The notes under the pieces were generated by a model that worked only from the letters and a program-made list of their open reading frames with translations, had not been told where the DNA came from and did no database searches. A stretch of 64,000 nt of DNA, from positions 6,882,001 to 6,946,000 of the forward strand of contig AP026539.1 in the NCBI GenBank assembly GCA_026075535.2, in the 5' to 3' direction. The position numbers and the translations under genes were made by a program. Numbering within the stretch: the stretch's first letter is position 1; each line of letters starts with the position of its first letter. The stretch comes from Tricholoma matsutake. Taxonomy: Eukaryota; Basidiomycota; Agaricomycetes; Agaricales; Tricholomataceae. Positions 45,903 to 56,182 of this stretch are shown in pieces.

Positions 45903-46713
45903 ATAGGGCTTCTAATTCGGAGGGAGAGAGGGAGTACATGCGACCTGGAGGAGGGGGAGCATTATCCTCCGTCTCTATCTTGAGGTTGTAAGGACGATGT
46001 GGAGGAAGGGTGTCTGCCTTATTCTTATTAAAGACATCGGCAAATTCATGATACTCGGTGGGAATGTCGGATAAATCCGGCGGGATTGAGGATTGGGTCG
46101 AGTGGGCAGATAACCCTTCTGGAGCGAAGGTCATCTGGAAGGCTACTGCCCCAGGGAGTTTGCTAGCACGTGCATAAGTGGCAGTGTTGATGAAAGAGAT
46201 GTCGGGAGGTGTAAACTTAGGAGGAATGGGGGGTTCGGAAAATGTGGAGGATTCAAGGATTTCTACCGGGAGGTTCGGGGACAAAGGAGACGTCTGGGGT
46301 GCTGAACCTCCATGATCAGCAGAGCGGAAAGTGATTTGGCTTGAAGACCAGTCAATCAACGGATTGTATTGCTTCAGCCAGTTATGACCAAGTACTGCGG
46401 AACAGGAAGAGTCTAGCGAGGTTACATAAAATGACAGATTGAACATTTCACCGGTAGGAAAGGTGACCAGACGTTGGGCGACTTGAGTTATGGTGGAGTT
46501 GCAAGATCCATCAAAGAGTCGTAAACTGATCGGGTTAATGGATTCTGTGCTGAGTTGGTTATTCAACATGAAAGAGGAGTCAAGAAAGCAGTGGGATGAA
46601 CCGGAATCAATGAGGGTTTGGACAGGGGTGGAAAGGTCAGGAATAGTTAAGAGGATGATTAGGGAGTCAGGGTCAGAAAGAGCAGACGTGTTGAGATGGA
46701 TGTAGGCAGCCAA
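45901..46713 (-). pseudogene. Gypsy C aspartic protease region
   Basis: A retropepsin is visible: TLIDSGSSHCFLD contains the DSG catalytic motif, followed by FNLSFYVTSLDSSCSAVLGHNWLKQYNP, which is typical of fungal gypsy elements. The frame ends at TGA (45901-45903), and the codon before it is followed by the RT frame without a shift, so CGA to TGA is likely. Upstream, the Gag frame ends at 46770 in another frame, which would require a Gag-Pol frameshift. Confidence 0.9.
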
Positions 46714-46769
46714 GTGGGTAAGGTCAATGCAACCCCCAGCCCCAATGGCTGTATCCTGAGGGTTGCAGA

Positions 46770-48149
46770 CTATTTTTCCGAGTCTGCAGAATCGGGAATT
46801 ACAGTGGATGCATGGGCTTTTGTGGCTTTAGACTTCGGGCAGTTTCCTGCTATGTGCCCTTCTTCACCGCAGTAGAGGCAAAGTCTTTCCCGCATGCGAT
46901 GTTCTCGTTCATCTGCAGTAAGTTTGCCATTCTTCCCCAACTTGTCGGAGATGGACGACTTGGAAGTGTTCTTTGTTGTGGAGGGCTGCTGGTTGGAGGA
47001 GTTTCCCTGAGGGGAGCTCGACGAGGATTGATTGGTGGACTGGGAGGAACCTTTGGGGTTGTCCTTCTTGACAGGGTTAGAAGAGTTCCCAGAATTCTTA
47101 GTTTCAAACCGGGTTTCATCTTCCTGCATCCAGTAGATATTGTCACAGTCCTGCACTTTCAAGCGCAGTCCTGCAAGGGTGTTGGGTTTACCACCCCAAA
47201 GGACTTCTATACGAAGTCAGAGTGGAAGACCGCGGAAATAGCGGTCACGGAGGGCTGCCTCATTCCAGTTGACCCTAGAAGCTAATTCCCAAAAGTCAAC
47301 GTTATACTTTGTGATGCGACCACTTTTCTTCATTGCTAAATTGGAAAGAGCTTTTTCCGCATCCCTGAGCGGGTCGTGCAGGCCGAAGTTACTCTCTAGT
47401 TTGGCAAGAAAAGCCTCATAATCCCACATCCAGTGTGCAGAATTGGTCGGGTTGTTAAGACCGGGCTCAAACCAGCTGAGAGCTGATCCCTTGAGATAAG
47501 AAAGGATAAATATGATCTTTTTCTCATCAGAAGAAAATACGTGCGGACGGTCACAGAAATGAAGGTTACACAAGACTAAGAAGTCTCTAAGTTTCTTTGG
47601 GTTGGAGCCATCGAAGGTGTCAGGGTCACGAACTTTGATTTTCTCGCTCTTGGGTGCGTTATTTTGTTGGAGGGTGCGGATACTCTCCGAGAGGTTGTAA
47701 AGAACATCTATGAACCTATCCCCTGGATCAGGGTTTCCCCCTGCAGGAGGTTGATCATCAGGATCATTGGGATCAGGGTCACCCCCAGGGCCGTCCGGAC
47801 CACTAGGGTTGTCGGGTCCGCTGGGAGGTCCGTCCTCTAGACCACAATCTTCCAACCCATAGGGTTCAGGCTGGTTGATGCCCCCTATGTACTCAAGGGG
47901 AGTCATGGGTTGGGGTTCTTCCAGATTCGCGGGAGATTGTTGACCTTGAGTAGACATGAGGTTTGCACTGATTGATGGGGCTCCGAAACTGATTTGTCGG
48001 AAAATGTTGGAAGGTCTGGAAGTTACTCCAAATGTTGAGGCAGGTCGTGGGCTAGGAAGTGTGGATCGCTGAATTGCAGAGATCCCTGGAATGGTACCGG
48101 TGTGCTGAGAGTTTCTGGTTGTGCGCTGGCGAGTTTCAGTTGGGGTCAT
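46770..48149 (-). pseudogene. Gypsy C Gag with zinc knuckle, one in-frame stop
   Basis: The frame from ATG 48149 has a Pro/Gly/Asp-rich spacer and a capsid region (PDTFDGSNPKKLRDFLVLCN, SALSWFEPGLN, DFWELASRVNWNEAALRDRY), then TGA at 47217-47219. The same frame continues to 46770 with a Ser/Asn-rich linker and the knuckle [14 protein letters not shown] (C-X2-C-X4-H-X4-C). The stop follows GLPL and again fits CGA to TGA. Confidence 0.9.
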
Positions 48150-48186
48150 AGGAGAAGAGATGAGTGAAGTGTGAGTTCATATATAC

Positions 48187-48883
48187 TGTTAAGAACTGAT
48201 CTGAAAGGGCTCATCAGAATCCGGTTGGACCCGGTGGGTGTTTGAGAGCAGAAGATTGTCGGGTCGTAGTGGATTATGTGGATGGGTAATGAAAAGGACT
48301 TGGCTTCAGCTTGTAAGAAGCTGCGCCCTTCACCTCGTCTGGTGTCCTAATTTTGGCTAGAGGTTTTAGGGATAGGAGCGGGAGAGTGCGGGTAAATGTG
48401 GGAAGGAGTACAGAGGGACTTAGGTTAAGTTCAGATGAGACTAGAACTTCAGAGGGGAACTAGAGGTTGAGTCGAATGGAGTTCAGACTCTTAGAGGTCA
48501 GGAGTTGGAGTACAAGGAGGTTTTAGATTGACAGGGTAAAGTCGAGTCTATGTCGATATATGAACTGAGGAATACAAAGCGAAACTAACTAAGCTTAAAT
48601 ACTAGAGTCTGGAACAAGAGCGAAACAGAAATGGAAACTGCGGCAGTGTCTCAACTGCGTAGATAAATTGCCTAGTGGAGGCTGCACAGGAATCCGTAGT
48701 CAAATTTGCAAAACTAGATGGCAGCCTTGGAAGGCAGCCGTGGTTGCTGTACACGGCGGCCTGGTGCACAGCAGTGTGGGCAGTGCAAGGGGGCCGGAAT
48801 GAAGGTGGTAGGAGTTGAGTTAGGAAAAGTGGAAAAGATCGGAAGGTTGCGGGTTCCGAGCGGGTGAGGAATGGATCGTGACA
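48187..48883 (-). repeat. 5' LTR of gypsy C
   Basis: Direct partner of 41166-41862. The interior next to it (minus-strand GTATATATGAACTC) does not look like a tRNA 3' end complement, so the priming mode is open. Confidence 0.95.
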
Positions 48884-49627
48884 ATGGGACACTATATCAA
48901 GTATATCAAACACATTTCGACTGCATGTGCATGCATACAATCCGCTCAAAGCAGTTTCCGATCTTTTATTCAATTTATAACAAGGACAGTCCGGTTTTAG
49001 CTATTCTTTCTTATTATTTCTTCATCATGTGTTATATTCACCCCTTCTAGGCTCGCTTTATTGTTCTGATATACTTATATTGTCTTTTGCCTCGAGTTTT
49101 CCACATGTTTGCCTCATGTTCTCTAGCCTTTTTAGGTACTTTCTTTATTTTATATAAAAAGATGTACTAGATACAAAGAAAAACAAGAAAGTCATTGTCT
49201 TCCTCCCAGATCACAGTGATTTGAGAGTACAGTTTAGTCTTATTCAGTCCAAAGTTTGGTGTTTTACGCTAAACTTCCTCGAAATTCCTCGCATTATGCT
49301 ATTTTCGCTCTCGCTTCCCTCAATTAGCCTTTTCTTCACTTCTACTACTCGTCTAGTCCCCTGATCTTGCATCCGAACATATCTGCGCACTCAAAATTCC
49401 TCAAAACTTCTTTGAAAAATATCGTGACATCTCGAAAAGCATCATGACATCTCGAAAATCATTGCAACACCTCGCAAATCATCGCAACCCCTCAAAAATC
49501 ATTGCAAGTCCTCGAAACACATTCTTTTAGTCTCAAACTGCTTCGACAAGCAGTTGTTTTATGACTATTTGACGGTCGGTCTGACAGGTGACATCTAGAG
49601 GGCCTTGCATCCTTCCTCTGACTCGTG

Positions 49628-51187
49628 TTATACCATCCAAAGCCATTTTGTGGGTTTTGTTTGGGTTTCTGGGTTGAGCATCATCACTGTGCAACTCAGA
49701 ACATATGCCAGCTCCAAATCCCGCTGCATATTTGGCCAGTAAAATGAGTCCTGAAGTGAGCCATACGATTTCATGAAACCAAAATGACCTAAAACATCAT
49801 GAGCGAGGTGGAAAAGCAATTCATGCATGGAAGTGTTCCTGGGGATGATTTATCGATCTCCTGTGTAAAGCAGTCCTTCCTCTTTCTGAACACCATGTGG
49901 CAGGAACACCGCTTCTAGTAGTCTTGTAGTCCAAGGATCATCAGTGTAACCAGTCCTTATGGATTCCAGAAGTTCCGTGTCCATCAAAATTGACAGTGTT
50001 GGAGCCACTATTGGATTTTCTGTGGGGGCTGTAAGAGGGTCAGTCATTACCTGTGCACACTTGAAACAGTCGGCAGCAGCCCCAGCGATAACAGCCACAG
50101 GCTTGCAGTTGTCCAGAGGATATGGGATTGAAGTTTCCAAGTCTAGGTCGAATGCCGTGTGTGACAATGCATCTGTGACACAATTGTTGTTGCCTTTAAT
50201 GTACACAATCTTACAGTCATATTGAGACATAAATTCCATCCAATGGGCTTGCCATTGGCTGAGATCACATTGGCAGTCAAAATTCTCTAAGGTTTTATGG
50301 TCTGTGAAGATGATGAAAGGAACCCTGATGAGATCCGCATGCCACTTCTGCAATGCACAAATGATGGCGAGCATCTCCTTCTCATGCACAGGATAATTGA
50401 GCTCGGCACCCTTAAACATCATTGAGTCAAAGGTGACAGGGTGTGCACTTTGCCAAGTTTCTCCAAAGGAAAGCACGGCTCCGGACTGATGATCACTAGC
50501 ATCCATCATCATGAAAATACTGTGGTTTGGCATTAGCAAGAAATTGATAGTTGTTAGGCATTCTCAGCTGATAACAGCTCTCTTGATGCCCTCAAATGCA
50601 GCACAATGTTTCTCTTCCTACTCCAGGAAGCTTTTGTTGCATTCCTTCAAAGTGAGTTCTGTAAGAATCCATGTGTGTTCAGTAATATGAGGCAAAAATG
50701 AGGAGACGTATCAGATGAGACCCAAGAATTGCTGTACTTGTTTGGCGCTCTGGGGTTGAGGCCATTTGGTGATACAGTCCATCTTCTTAGAATCTGCCTT
50801 GATTTCCCATGTTGACACATGATGGCCCAGGAAATCGATTTCCATTTGGAACAGCTGAGTTTTCCATGGGTTGCAGTACAGTCTGGCAACATGCAAGGCC
50901 TCCAGGATAGTGCATACATTCTTTTGATGTTCAGCAAGCATGTTTGACCATATGATGATGTCGTCCAGATAAATATGGCAGATTTTTCCAATCCACTCTT
51001 GCAATGCTGTTGTCACACATCATTGGTGGATGGCAGGTGCATTCTTCAATCCCATCGGCATAACCAGCCACTCAAATAATCCAAATGGCATGGAAACCAT
51101 GGTCAAACTGATGTCAGATGGCTCCATGGGTGTCTGGAAGAAACTGTTTGTCATATCAATTGTTCCCCAGATCTTACCCTTTGCACA
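49628..51187 (-). pseudogene. Gypsy B RT C-terminal part, RNase H and integrase zinc region
   Basis: 51187-50647 holds RT ([36 protein letters not shown]) with an intact YLDDIIIW box at about 50960. 50539-49850 is RNase H (MMMDASDHQSGAVLSF, NYPVHEKEMLAIICAL, FTDHKTLENF). 49828-49628 is the integrase zinc region (HLAHDVLGHFGFMKS, FYWPNMQRDLE). The parts are separated by small frame changes and stops. The sequence is CpG-poor. Confidence 0.88.
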
Positions 51188-51195
51188 GTCATTAA

Positions 51196-51493
51196 TAGGG
51201 AACTGCACAGGTTTCCCACACTTTTATTTCCTAATTTATTCAATGAGTTTTGCATGAAAACTCATGAAAAAATGATTTTCTGATAGCTATTCAATGGATG
51301 CTTGTAATACAAGGGACAAAAAAATTTATTTTCAACCTTGTCACATGACAGATGTCACCCAAATATTGTTTTATGTAGCCAACAAAAAGCTTCCAGAAAA
51401 TCTTTTTTTTATGATTTTTCATGCAAAACTCATTGAACAAATTAGGAAATAAAAGCATGGGAAACCCGCGGGTAAAACCCATGCAGTTCCCTA
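51196..51493. mobile_element. hAT-like MITE inserted in B's RT
   Basis: A 298-bp element with termini TAGGGAACTG/CAGTTCCCTA and inverted arms of about 90-100 bp (through TTTTATTTCCTAATTT and GATTTTCTG). It is flanked by the 8-bp duplication GTCATTAA (51188-51195 and 51494-51501). An 8-bp duplication with such ends is the hAT signature. Removing it with one duplication copy restores the RT reading frame ([13 protein letters not shown]). It has no coding capacity. Confidence 0.92.
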
Positions 51494-51501
51494 GTCATTA
51501 A

Positions 51502-52315
51502 GGATGTCATCGATTCATGGCAACAGGTGAGAGTCTGCTATGGTGTTCTTATTTAACTGCCTGTAGTCATTAACCCACCTAGGCAGTACAGATGCATCTG
51601 CCTTTGGAATTATGAATGCTGGGGATGCATGTGGTGAGGACAAAGGCCTAATTTGTCCTGCATCCAAGTGCTGTTGAATTAATGTCTTCCATGACTCGCA
51701 AAACTTTTGTGGGCAAGCATAGGTCCATGTTTTGATGGTATGTTCAGTGTTTTTCAGCTTAATTCTCACTGTCACATCCCGAGGAAGTTTGTCGATGTGG
51801 GGTAGAGGTTGGAAAATGTTGGCAAATTCTGTGATTGTTTCACGCTCTATGTCATGTACTGTCTGTTTGAAATTCAGCACCTTGATCCTTTCCTTGATCA
51901 TTCCTGCCACATTCAATGGCATGACCTTTTCAGGGACCACCTTCCCTTCCACCAGGCATCGTTTGCATACTTCTACTAGTTCTTGTAACATTACTTTCTT
52001 TTTTGATTTCGTATCAGCAATTGTTACTCGCAGTGACACCCACTTCCTCTGTCTCTTAGACAATGGAGGTAGCAGCAAATCATAGCTAGTAGACTTATTA
52101 ATTGGAGTCCGTTCTTTGAAATCAGCTACGATATTGTTTATGGAAAGAAATGGCAGCCCAAACAAAACGGGCACACATAAGTTTGGTGTAATTACAGCTT
52201 TAACAGTTCTTGATGTCCATGAAGCATCTACAGAGTATGGTGCGATCTTGATGTATTCATACAATTGACTTTCAGACGATGCAGTGTTGTTTAAGGCAAT
52301 GGAAATAGGCAAAGG
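51502..52315 (-). pseudogene. Gypsy B protease C-terminal part and RT N-terminal part
   Basis: The frame reads PISIALNNTASSESQLYEYI, VPVLFGLPFLSINNIVADF (protease tail), a linker with LPHIDKLPRDVTVRIKLKN, then RT start (IQQHLDAGQIRPLSSPHASP, RWVNDYRQLNKNTIADSH). It is interrupted at the right by a solo LTR and at the left by the hAT-like MITE. Confidence 0.88.
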
Positions 52316-52741
52316 TATAAGGGCAACCTAAGCCTCTAGCAAAGGGAAATCCAAAGTTAAAATTATACTACATAATACAGGCATTGAGGACACACCTAGC
52401 AAAGGGAAATCTGAAGAGAAAACTCTAAGGATCCCCTTGCTGATGCCCAGTATATGTGAAGACGACAAAAATCAAATATAACCTAAAAATAGAAAAAGGC
52501 GGAGATAGGTGGATCAAGGCCGCCGAATGACATCATACCAAGGGGTATGTGTCGGAAGGGGTACTCCGCCTCTAAATATAAAAGTGTCAACATGTACAAA
52601 CATGATAGCAAGGGAAAATTAGTAATAAAATCCGGAAAAATCATAGAAAATGAAGAATAGAAGGAAATGAGGTGGGGAAAAACATAGGACGAACATAAAA
52701 AATAGGAAAAACACACAGGGCACCCCCCTAGTCCCCTTACA
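52316..52741. mobile_element. Solo LTR (426 bp) inserted in B's protease
   Basis: It is flanked by the exact 5-bp duplication AAAGG (52311-52315 and 52742-52746). Termini are TATAAGGGC and CCCCTTACA, so inverted ends TRTAAGGG are recognisable with one transition at the outer base. Removing it with one duplication copy rejoins HKPLPISIAL of the protease. There is no coding frame, and no family match is known to me. Confidence 0.8.
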
Positions 52742-53649
52742 AAAGGCTTGTGTGAATGAAAACAGTGCAGTCCAAGTTTTTCGACTAATGCACTGTTGAT
52801 GAGTATGATGTGCATGCCAGAATCTAACATGGTATTCACTGCCACAGGTTCATCAGTGCCAGGTCCAATTAAAGTGCAAGTCCAGCATGGGTGCGGTATG
52901 GTGAGCGGGCTCACCTCATCTGTCTCAGAACCTGCACCCAGCACCAACAAAGGCATTACTGCCCCCGCCACAAAGGAATCTTCACCTTCATCTACCTCCT
53001 CTATTTGCAATGTGCTTCCAGTAACAGCCCCCACTGGTTTGCTCTTGGTAGGCACATTCATCTGTTTCTTCTGGCTCAACAGACTGTCCTCGGTCACCTC
53101 TTTGTAGTTACGCCCATCTGGGAAATCATTTGGACAATCCATTGCTCGATGGCTTTGGTACCCACAGCGACATTTTAAACAACCTTGGTGTTTGAAGAGC
53201 AGGGAACATTCATTCTTGGTCAGGTGGGGAGGTTTATGGCTAGATGAACTACTCGCAGCATTGGTCGACAATGAAGATCCTTGTGGTTTGTATCCCCCAA
53301 CCATGTTTGAGTTTTGAGCTGGGTTGGCTAACACTTGTCTTTTGGGCATCCGCTGCAGGTCTTCTGCAGCCTCAAGATACCACTTAGTGTTGTTGGTTCA
53401 CTCCTCTGCCAGCTTTTGCACTTTGGCAATCCAACATGCCAACCTCGCCTCATCTGTTTGTTGCGGTGTTGCCTTTGCAGCCCTATCCATGATTTCCTTT
53501 ATGTTCCTGTTCTTGCAACAACTTCATAAATCTGCATATGAAAGACTATCCAACTGGAGTTGAAGATTGGCATCCAAGAAGTAGTACTCCATGTTGCATA
53601 AGACAATGTTTAAATGCCGGATATCATTCACCCAAGTAGGGAACGAATC
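52742..53649 (-). pseudogene. Gypsy B Gag C-terminus, zinc knuckle and protease start
   Basis: It reads a Gag fragment with DANLQLQLDSLSYADL, then QVLANPAQNSNMVGGYKPQG, the knuckle CLKCRCGYQSHRAMDC followed by PNDFPDGR, and a protease start with VAVNTMLDSGMHIILINSAL (DSG). A TGA/frame break lies near 53530. The long C-terminal extension of the open frame at 52483-52740 is solo-LTR sequence and not protein. Confidence 0.85.
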
Positions 53650-54480
53650 AGTGGAATGGTTACTAGTGCTAACAATAAGAGGATTGAAGGAAGATCGAGG
53701 ACAACAATGGTCACAGAGGTTTCTTGTCGATCAAGAAAACTCATAGAAGCTTAGATTGTTTTTGAGGGTAAACCAGATTCTTAGAACTTTATATGAGGTG
53801 ATATGTGAAGACGATTTCTTTTTATTTCCAAGTAGATACTACAGAGTTTTATATGTTTTAAAAGAAACTTCCTAAAATGGTATAAGAAACATGTGTAGAA
53901 CATGAGGCAAAAGATATGAGTTAAGGCACGAGGCCAAAAAGGAGACTGGAATCCAAACAAGAAAGAGATATATCATATGATGAAGGAGTAATAAAGGGTA
54001 TAGAACTAAAAAGGGACTGTCCTTTGTGTATAAACCATGCTAAGTCTCACAATAATCCATCCAGTGGGTTCTGTACGTGATAGGGACTTGGAACGAGGCT
54101 GACCTATTATCAGCAGGTTTGAGCATGAGTTGGAATACTCCCTGGTGCATGGTATTCCACCATTTAGATAATGAATGTGGTGCCCACTGTCACTCATAGT
54201 CTCTCGATAACAATCAATAACACTTGATAATGCTCGACGATGGTCAACGATGTTCGATCGCGGTCACGGTTGTTCAAAGTTGATCAGGGATGTTTGATGT
54301 TCATTCAGAGGGATTTTAGGGGCTTTCAGGGTAGTCCTAAGGTTGTGCGATGTGGTTTCTCAGTACGATCAATGTTGCTGGTGATGTTTCGATGTGGTCG
54401 ATATGATATCGTGATCAATAGACTGGGTTGCGTGGCATCTAGGACCTCATAGGAGTTAGCCAATGTGATTAGAATGTGGT
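53650..54480. mobile_element. Element X2, inverted relative of X1, inserted in B's gag
   Basis: B's Gag homology stops near 53650 and resumes near 54480. The inserted 830 bp has AATGGT at both edges (about 53655 and 54500), a possible short duplication. Several stretches match X1 in reverse orientation, for example AAGGACAGTCC, TTCATCAT and TTGCCTCATGTTCT (X1 at about 48983-49125). No coding frame. Confidence 0.5.
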
Positions 54481-54807
54481 TGCAATGGTGAATTGGCCTT
54501 TGAGCTGAGGAGACAACCTATCACCATCAAAGATTTGCAGGGGTGTGTACTTAGGTAAGTGTGCTTTTCCATTTTCAGACTTCTCTGCCATCTGCACATC
54601 ATCCGGTGACACCCACTCCACCATCTCCTCTATCTCATCATCTCTATCTACTGTTGTCTCTGGCTGTACTTCTGCTTGTCTGGGCTGTGATGCTGCCAAC
54701 ACTGACACTGATTGCGACACTTGCACTGTAAGCACATCAATCTTTGCCTCTAGCACTGGTGTGGGAATAGGATTAGGACCGGGATTAGAAGTTGATGGTT
54801 CAGACAT
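54481..54807 (-). pseudogene. Gypsy B Gag N-terminus
   Basis: From ATG 54807 the frame reads SEPSTSNPGPNPIPTPVLEA, an acidic middle (DRDDEIEEMVEW) and PLQIFDGDRLSPQLKGQFT, typical of gypsy Gag N-termini, before entering X2. 54808-55164 to its right should be B's leader and 5' LTR, but I could not delimit them. Confidence 0.7.
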
Positions 54808-55164
54808 AATGGATAGATCTGATGAATCACTTCTTCAGGTAAGGTGCCTGATTTCAGAGTTATCACTGAATTCAGCTTGTAAATAAAACAGTCATCTGAA
54901 TAGAGTAATGTAAATTGTAACTAAACCAGATCCAATTGGTTGTCTGGTTGCAGCTGTCCTAATGATGAGTGCTGCCTCTCGATCACTGGCAGTCGCAATG
55001 TGTAAGGTGAGGCCTGGCATTGGCTTATAAAAGAAAGGTAGATTATGTATATACAAGTACTTCTGGCTTGTGCCAAAAGGATGAGTAATTGGATGTGGCA
55101 TGATGAAACAATGACATATGCACAAGTAAGAGAAGGCACACTGATATGGGTAGTTGTGTTCTTC

Positions 55165-55565
55165 TGTTAGGGTGACACCCAGTATCTGCTAGCTAAGACT
55201 GTGTGGGTTCTCTCTACAAGAAGGGGGCAGGATGCTTGTGTGTGATGGGGAAATTGATGGTTTTGATGCAAGGGGTTATTAACAGAATAGTTGGTTGAGA
55301 AAGGTGTTTTGCACCACAAGTATAGGTGGAATACCTAAGAGAACACAACTGGGGTCCCCTAGGTGTGTATTCAAGGTTTATATACTATGTTACATATATT
55401 GTACATTGTTGCTACCAACATGCTTGTACATGCATGTACATATTGATGTGTGCAAAATAAAATTCTCATGCTAACAAAGTGTAGTGTAATTCAGTGTAAT
55501 GTAGCATAATTTGACATAATAAATAAAAATGAAACTGTATTAGGTAATGGGGCTGTTTCCTAATA
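55165..55565 (-). repeat. 5' LTR of gypsy A
   Basis: It starts TGTTAGGGTGACACC and ends GGGGCTGTTTCCTAATA, matching both ends of 35627-36304. The outer flank is ACCAT against ACCAC at the partner. It lacks the integrase fragment found in the partner. The last bases CTAATA, not CTAACA, show a C-to-T change. Confidence 0.82.
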
Positions 55566-56182
55566 ACCATGGGCTCACATTGCATCTAAATGGGTCATTT
55601 GGAGCTGTTGGGTTTTGTCTACAGCATGGGAATGGGAGGGTAAGTGGTGGTAGTGGGTGTTGACAGAGTTGAAGTGGTGGAGGGAAGGTGGCAGCATTGA
55701 TGGTGGCGGTAATGAGTTTGTTGAGTTTGTTGAATGGAGTGTGGGAAATATTTCCTTTTGTGTTTGAAATCCACATGTTGGAAGAACCTGCTGGGTTTCA
55801 ACTTTGATAGTGGACTGACTTTTAGAAATATTGCTCACAACAGTGGATGTTGAAATTTGTGCTGCAATGCCACTCACTTAAACCTTATTTCTGGTGGCAG
55901 TAATGTCAGGGTATAAAGATGAGTCCTTGTAACCTTGGACTCATAACATCTTATTTAGGACCTATTGAGTTAATATTCACCAGCTGATTTTGCCTAATCA
56001 ATGATCTGGGAAAATATACCACAAAAAATTTGGCCAACCCTTGAAAAAATCAGGAAAAATATAAAAAATAACACAATTGACAGCTTTTCCCAAGCTTAAC
56101 ATGATTCTGAAATAATTGAAGGTTTTCCATGGGCAGAAAAAACTCCCTAACATCATAGGAAATTTGTCAAAGTCATGCAAGG
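55566..56182. other. Degenerate repeat sequence between A and F
   Basis: 55590-55960 resembles parts of 32640-33720 (for example TTTCCTTTT...AAATCCA and GACTCATAA), so it belongs to a dispersed repeat. 55998-56170 is AT-rich. No gene. Confidence 0.4.

Larger units (their letters stand above)
41166..48883 (-). mobile_element. Gypsy C, structurally complete LTR retrotransposon
   Basis: Two direct LTRs of 697 bp each (41166-41862 and 48187-48883) have TGT...ACA termini. They are flanked by an exact 5-bp duplication ATGGG (41161-41165 and 48884-48888). The order on the minus strand is Gag, zinc knuckle, protease, RT, RNase H, integrase, then a 1.4-kb region with a reverse-oriented ORF, then the 3' LTR. 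A polypurine tract abuts the 3' LTR. In-frame TGA codons and an altered RT motif make this copy inactive. Confidence 0.95.
40571..49690. mobile_element. Unclassified element X1 inserted in B's integrase, holding gypsy C
   Basis: B stops at about 40570 and resumes at about 49690; joining the two restores the zinc-binding-to-core transition of integrase. Outside gypsy C, X1 is 40571-41165 plus 48889-49690, about 1.4 kb. It is full of TCGAAAAAT/CATCG words at 40640-41150 and 49380-49530, with no coding frame. Parts match, inverted, the insertion at 53650-54480. Its ends and class are unclear: no good TG...CA ends or target duplication were found. Confidence 0.55.

Noticed and set aside
49380..49530. 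Regularly spaced CATCTCGAAAA/CATTGCAA units, a possible CRISPR-like array
   Set aside because: The units vary in sequence and spacing without unique spacers, the organism is eukaryotic, and the stretch is part of element X1.
52483..52740. Hydrophobic C-terminal extension of the B protease frame, resembling membrane spans
   Set aside because: It is translation of an inserted solo LTR bounded by AAAGG duplications.
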